Assembly: GCA_026874595.1 (NCBI GenBank)
Contig: CM049306.1
Location: 91,028,642 to 91,092,641 of the forward strand
Reading direction: 5' to 3'
Length of the DNA stretch: 64,000 nt
Source of the DNA: Sipunculus nudus
Taxonomy: Eukaryota; Annelida; Sipuncula; Golfingiida; Sipunculidae
The notes under the pieces are model-generated. The model did not search any database and was not told the origin of the DNA. It was given only the letters and a program-made list of their open reading frames with translations. A program made the position numbers and the translations under genes. This document shows positions 61,613 through 64,000 of this stretch, in pieces (positions within the stretch are counted from its first letter, which is position 1; every line of letters starts with the position of its first letter).

Positions 61613-62164
61613 AATTTTCACATTCCTCGTACATTACACGTCCGTTCACTACAGCTCGGACCTATTACCCGTTTATTCAATATGGTTGTGGTTTATGAGT
61701 TCACATGCAATCATGATATATATGCATACTTATATGTTTGCTTTTATTGTAACTATATCGGCTGCAGTGTTGACAAAGCTCGTCACGGGTCACTGCGCAG
61801 GATGACAGTCTCGTCTTATATGTTTTGATCATTTGCACGCCTCACAAGTGATCGTATCCTTTACGCCTTTATATTTTGATTAAGCTATTGCCTGTAGGAA
61901 ACACATATATATCGGAACCCCCTTCAATCCGTGTTTATATACCAGATTTAAGGTATGATTCCATGGACACTGTTTTTTCACAGGATCTTAGATAATTAAA
62001 GGTCATTACAAACCACACACATATGTCTTGAATGTTACCCGCCTCTGCTCTTCTTCTATGTACAGTGAAACATGAGTAATAAGACCACTTGTGGGACTGG
62101 CCAAAAGAGGTCTTAAATTTAGCAGTTTTTACCTCAGCTGACTGAAAGTCATATGAGCTATAGA

Positions 62165-63000
62165 AATCACTCTTTGTCCGTCGTCCGTCTGTATGTCCGT
62201 ACGTTAGCAGGGCACAAATCGTAACCACTGAACCTAGAATCCTCTAAATTGACTTTCAAGAAGAAACAGGAAAATCCCTTTGGAAACTAGAAATTAGGTC
62301 TATGTTACCCATATCTTCAGAGAAATTGGACTCTTAAATACCCCCTCCCCCGAATAATCAATAAATGAATACAAAAGCTTCAAATATCTTAAGAACTGAT
62401 TCATTGATCACCACAATTCTTTGCATGCATATTGGTCACGGAGTGTTTCACAATTTCGTGTAGACTGGTGGCGTCGTTTTTTTTTTTTTTAATTTTACGC
62501 ATTTTTTTTCAATTCCTTCAAAGCAGCAGTTGCCCGTTAAGCAGGCACAAATCGTAACCACTAGAACTAGAAACTTTTTACTTCACATGCTGGGGTCTGT
62601 TATAAATGTCATAGGAAACCTGAAATAAGGTCTCTGTCACCCATATTCTACGAGCTATTGGGCTAAGAAATATTCCCCCAGAATGATGAAAAATTTGAAA
62701 CATAAGCTCTAGTATCTAAAAAACTATTGCATTTATCACCATTATTTTTTTTGCATGGATATTCATCATAGAGTGTTTCATCAGGTCCTGCAGACTGGTG
62801 GCGCCACCTGAACTTTTTTTTTCAAAATTTACACATTTTTTCTTTTTTTTTGAGACCTTTAAAGATGTTTGTGTCAGTTAACCAGGAACAAATCTTAACC
62901 ACTGGAATTAGAATCTTCTATCTTGACATCAAGAGAGTTCCATCAACAATCTCCTCAGAAACTTTAAATAAGGTTTCTGTTCCAATATCCTCCAAGTTTA
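62165..63000 (+). repeat. Tandem-repeat element in D2, three units of about 335 bp
   Basis: Paralogue of 17280-18130 with the same CCGTCGTCCGTCTG head and unit spacing (about 62252, 62590 and 62935). Confidence 0.65.
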
Positions 63001-63508
63001 TCTTCCGTTGAATGGGGATAAATGATAAAATTTGTTTTGTGAATGTCTTCTTAGTTAGCTTAACGCATGGGTCACTTGTTCTTATTAGACAGGTCAATCA
63101 CTACCAATGTTAACGCCAATGTCTTTCATACAGGTTGTCCTATATACCTAAATATAGATAGAACCGCTAAAACCTTATATGATGTCATGACTGTTTCACA
63201 AATCCAGTATGACTTTCCTAATATTCAGGTATCTAATTACATCTAATAAGGACAGTTTAAAACCAAATTTTATCACAAAGATATTTCTCGTAATCACTAA
63301 TGAAATCACTAAATACTGTAAATGTACTTTTAAATACCATAATAATCTTGAAATATATGCTTCGCATTCACATGTGATTTAATTTTATGCTTAATTAAAG
63401 AATTAGGATGAAAAAAAACTGTATCCATTAACTGTTGATTCCACATGCAAAAGATATGAGTGCAGGAGAACGTATATCGTTGAGTGAATTAAGATTAATT
63501 TAATTCCC

Positions 63509-63509
<1 letters not shown>

Positions 63510-63574
<65 letters not shown>

Positions 63575-63582
63575 ATATATTC
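63510..63582. repeat. TA microsatellite near the right end
   Basis: TA array with a terminal GTATGTATATA variant. Confidence 0.9.
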
Positions 63583-64000
63583 ATTATCATTGAAAAATGT
63601 TCTGGTTAGTTCTACTAAAAATAGACTATCATGTATATGATTAGCAAATATTGTAAGCAAATCCAGGCCAAGAATAAGGAACAAATGAAGCAGGAACTCC
63701 CATTAATCTGTAATTAAGCATAGAGCAGGTCCGTTAGCATATCACAAGAAGTAAAACAAAACTTAATGTTAGATAATGTTGACATAAATTACATATGTTC
63801 CGTAATTGCATAAATTGAACGTACCGGTTGGTGGGCTTTTACGGCGCAATAATAAGGCTACTAAATGGAACTAAAATAAACTGCACGTTTAAAAAAATAG
63901 CAAAGTCGAGGCCGGAAAAGAAAGATGATTCATACCAATCGGTGTTAACACAACAAATTCAGAAAGTTTAAGTCTGTTCGAAGACCTGCTGTGGGTCTTA

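Larger units (their letters stand above)
56852..61715 (-). mobile_element. Ty3/gypsy LTR-retrotransposon relic inserted in duplicon D2
   Basis: This block interrupts sequence that is continuous in duplicon D1 near 16850. Long similar direct repeats lie at both ends (56875-57405 and 61037-61612) and behave like diverged LTRs. Coding scraps on the minus strand run in the order gag-like, protease, reverse transcriptase. RNase H and integrase are not seen and the total is only about 4.9 kb, so internal deletions have occurred. The flanks and missing domains show that it is dead. Confidence 0.7.
50260..63500. repeat. Duplicon D2 (live phosphatase copy), split by the gypsy relic
   Basis: Similarity to D1 runs 50260-56850, stops at the inserted retroelement and resumes at about 61720 (ATCGGCTGCAGTGTTGACA against ATCGCCTGCAGTGTTGACA in D1). 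55.5-56.85 kb is non-coding. Confidence 0.75.

Overview
The window is AT-rich, intron-bearing eukaryotic DNA. It is dense in microsatellites and in old duplications and mobile-element relics. It looks like an invertebrate genome, most likely a lophotrochozoan and plausibly a bivalve mollusc. The grounds are the tandem LRR-Ig receptor-like genes, the dispersed tandem-repeat elements ending in CCGTC-rich termini, and the GGTACGAAACGAC-type motif array. The phylum call is inference. There is no bacterial-style gene packing.

Two gene families matter. (1) Single-exon LRR-Ig-transmembrane receptors lie on the minus strand. Copy A (5136-6668) is intact at 510 aa. Copies B (about 30.1-31.7 kb) and C (about 37.1-38.7 kb) are broken. 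A more diverged, heavily decayed relative lies on the plus strand (42.17-43.36 kb). Several LRR scraps remain at 9.6, 27.5-28.0, 33.6 and 41.2 kb. (2) A three-exon minus-strand gene at 51726-55407 encodes a secreted or surface protein with two beta-lactamase-hydrolase-like (BLH/DUF442-type) phosphatase domains. The first domain lacks the catalytic Cys; the second keeps a perfect CX5R loop on its own exon. A dead copy keeps only the last exon and the promoter region (14.1-15.5 kb).

Layout: 1-4.4 kb holds repeats and an L1-type ORF1 relic. 4.4-12.7 kb is duplicon A (LRR-Ig A plus a foldback DNA element). 12.7-18.7 kb is duplicon D1 (dead phosphatase copy plus a 335-bp tandem repeat element). 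18.7-27.4 kb is non-genic with a 150-bp tandem array at 20.6-22.3 kb. 27.4-36.0 kb is duplicon B. 36.0-42.2 kb is duplicon C. 42.2-49.8 kb holds the plus-strand LRR-Ig relic, a Tigger/pogo relic and inverted or tandem repeats. 49.8-63.5 kb is duplicon D2, carrying the live phosphatase gene and interrupted by a roughly 4.9-kb Ty3/gypsy relic.

The reading is a birth-and-death receptor cluster. An ancestral [LRR-Ig receptor]-[foldback element]-[phosphatase] block was copied two or three times. Copies then diverged by nonsense mutation, deletion, transposon insertion and, in copy B, an apparent gene-conversion switch from A-like to C-like sequence. No CRISPR, rRNA or convincing functional tRNA gene was seen.
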